From positions 17,883,666 through 17,947,665 of the forward strand of contig NC_088778.1 of the NCBI RefSeq assembly GCF_954871325.1: a stretch of DNA of 64,000 bases, written 5' to 3'. Positions 63,716 through 64,000 of this stretch are shown here, one piece after another. How positions within the stretch are numbered: position 1 is the stretch's first letter; every line of letters starts with the position of its first letter. A model generated the notes under the pieces. It did not search any database. It was not told the DNA's origin and saw nothing but the letters and a program-made list of their open reading frames with translations. The translations under genes and the position numbers were made by a program. Source of the DNA: Gordionus sp. m RMFG-2023 (lineage: Eukaryota; Nematomorpha; Gordioida; Chordodea; Parachordodidae).

Positions 63716-64000
63716 TTTTTTAAAATAATATTTTGTTTTAATATTTTTTTTTTGTGTTGTGAAAAATAAATAAAGAAAATGATATCTTCCGATTTTATTA
63801 ATAAAAAAAATATATTTATTTTGGTCTAAAAAATATATAATAAAGAATTTTTATCTGGTTTTAATTTTTCACAATAAAAAATTATTTTATCTGACAATTC
63901 ACAATAATTTATATTTGTTAGCAATCCCAACAATTTAGATTTATTTTTTCAGTCATTTTTTTTTCAGTCGCAACACTTTCATCATGTACATATTTAGGAA

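Noticed and set aside
1-64000. Search for tRNA, rRNA, CRISPR arrays or bacterial operons
   Set aside because: No cloverleaf-like tRNA, rRNA signature, regularly spaced spacer array or ribosome-binding-site pattern was seen; splice structure shows the DNA is eukaryotic.

Overview
The window is a very AT-rich, intron-bearing eukaryotic segment. The three host genes I recognise are PIGN, a retinol-dehydrogenase-type SDR and a metazoan-type cyclin L. The cyclin L sequence resembles animal cyclin L more than fungal cyclin L, so an invertebrate animal is the best guess; I cannot name the lineage. Many introns are extremely short (30 to 52 nt) and the rest of the DNA is dominated by DNA transposons, mainly hAT, with MULE, pogo, an unclassified TIR element and one Ty3/Gypsy relic. 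No bacterial features, tRNA, rRNA or CRISPR were seen. || Layout: 1-6530 holds nested hAT remnants and MITEs. 6598-8330 (+) is an SDR gene (5' exon not found). 8369-36116 (-) is a complete PIGN gene. I reconstructed it as seven exons totalling 2832 nt (943 codons plus stop) with phases that agree at every junction. Its introns are 30, 9139, 782, 13749, 1164 and 52 nt. The 13.7-kb intron (11746-25494) and the 9.1-kb intron (26611-35749) are filled with transposons. The smaller one carries a whole-looking hAT transposon (30743-34379, 602-aa transposase, identical 8-bp target duplications) and a TIR element with long inverted repeats and an unclassified transposase-like protein. || 36362-45041 is an 8.7-kb MULE with about 0.5-kb inverted repeats and a 10-bp target duplication. 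It encodes a spliced DDE/SWIM transposase and a separate OTU-type cysteine protease, and a pogo element (38181-40837) is inserted in it. It landed about 245 bp upstream of the PIGN start codon. || 45060-61061 is a transposon graveyard: hAT relics, a Ty3/Gypsy fragment, a second copy of a hAT already seen in the PIGN intron (48930-51165 versus 19816-21934, opposite orientations), a 230-bp tandem satellite, a TIR-bounded minisatellite and a possible PIF/Harbinger relic. 61242-61995 (+) is the 5' part of a cyclin L gene with four introns of 43 to 46 nt; its next intron contains another hAT relic and the rest lies outside the window or was not recognised. || The host genes do not form an operon. 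SDR and PIGN converge with 38 bp between stop codons, and their predicted 3' ends overlap. The strongest leads are the shifted active-site tyrosine of the SDR, the extreme intron size spread in PIGN, the MULE with an OTU protease, the unclassified long-TIR element, and two sites where target sequence with and without an insertion can be compared inside the window.
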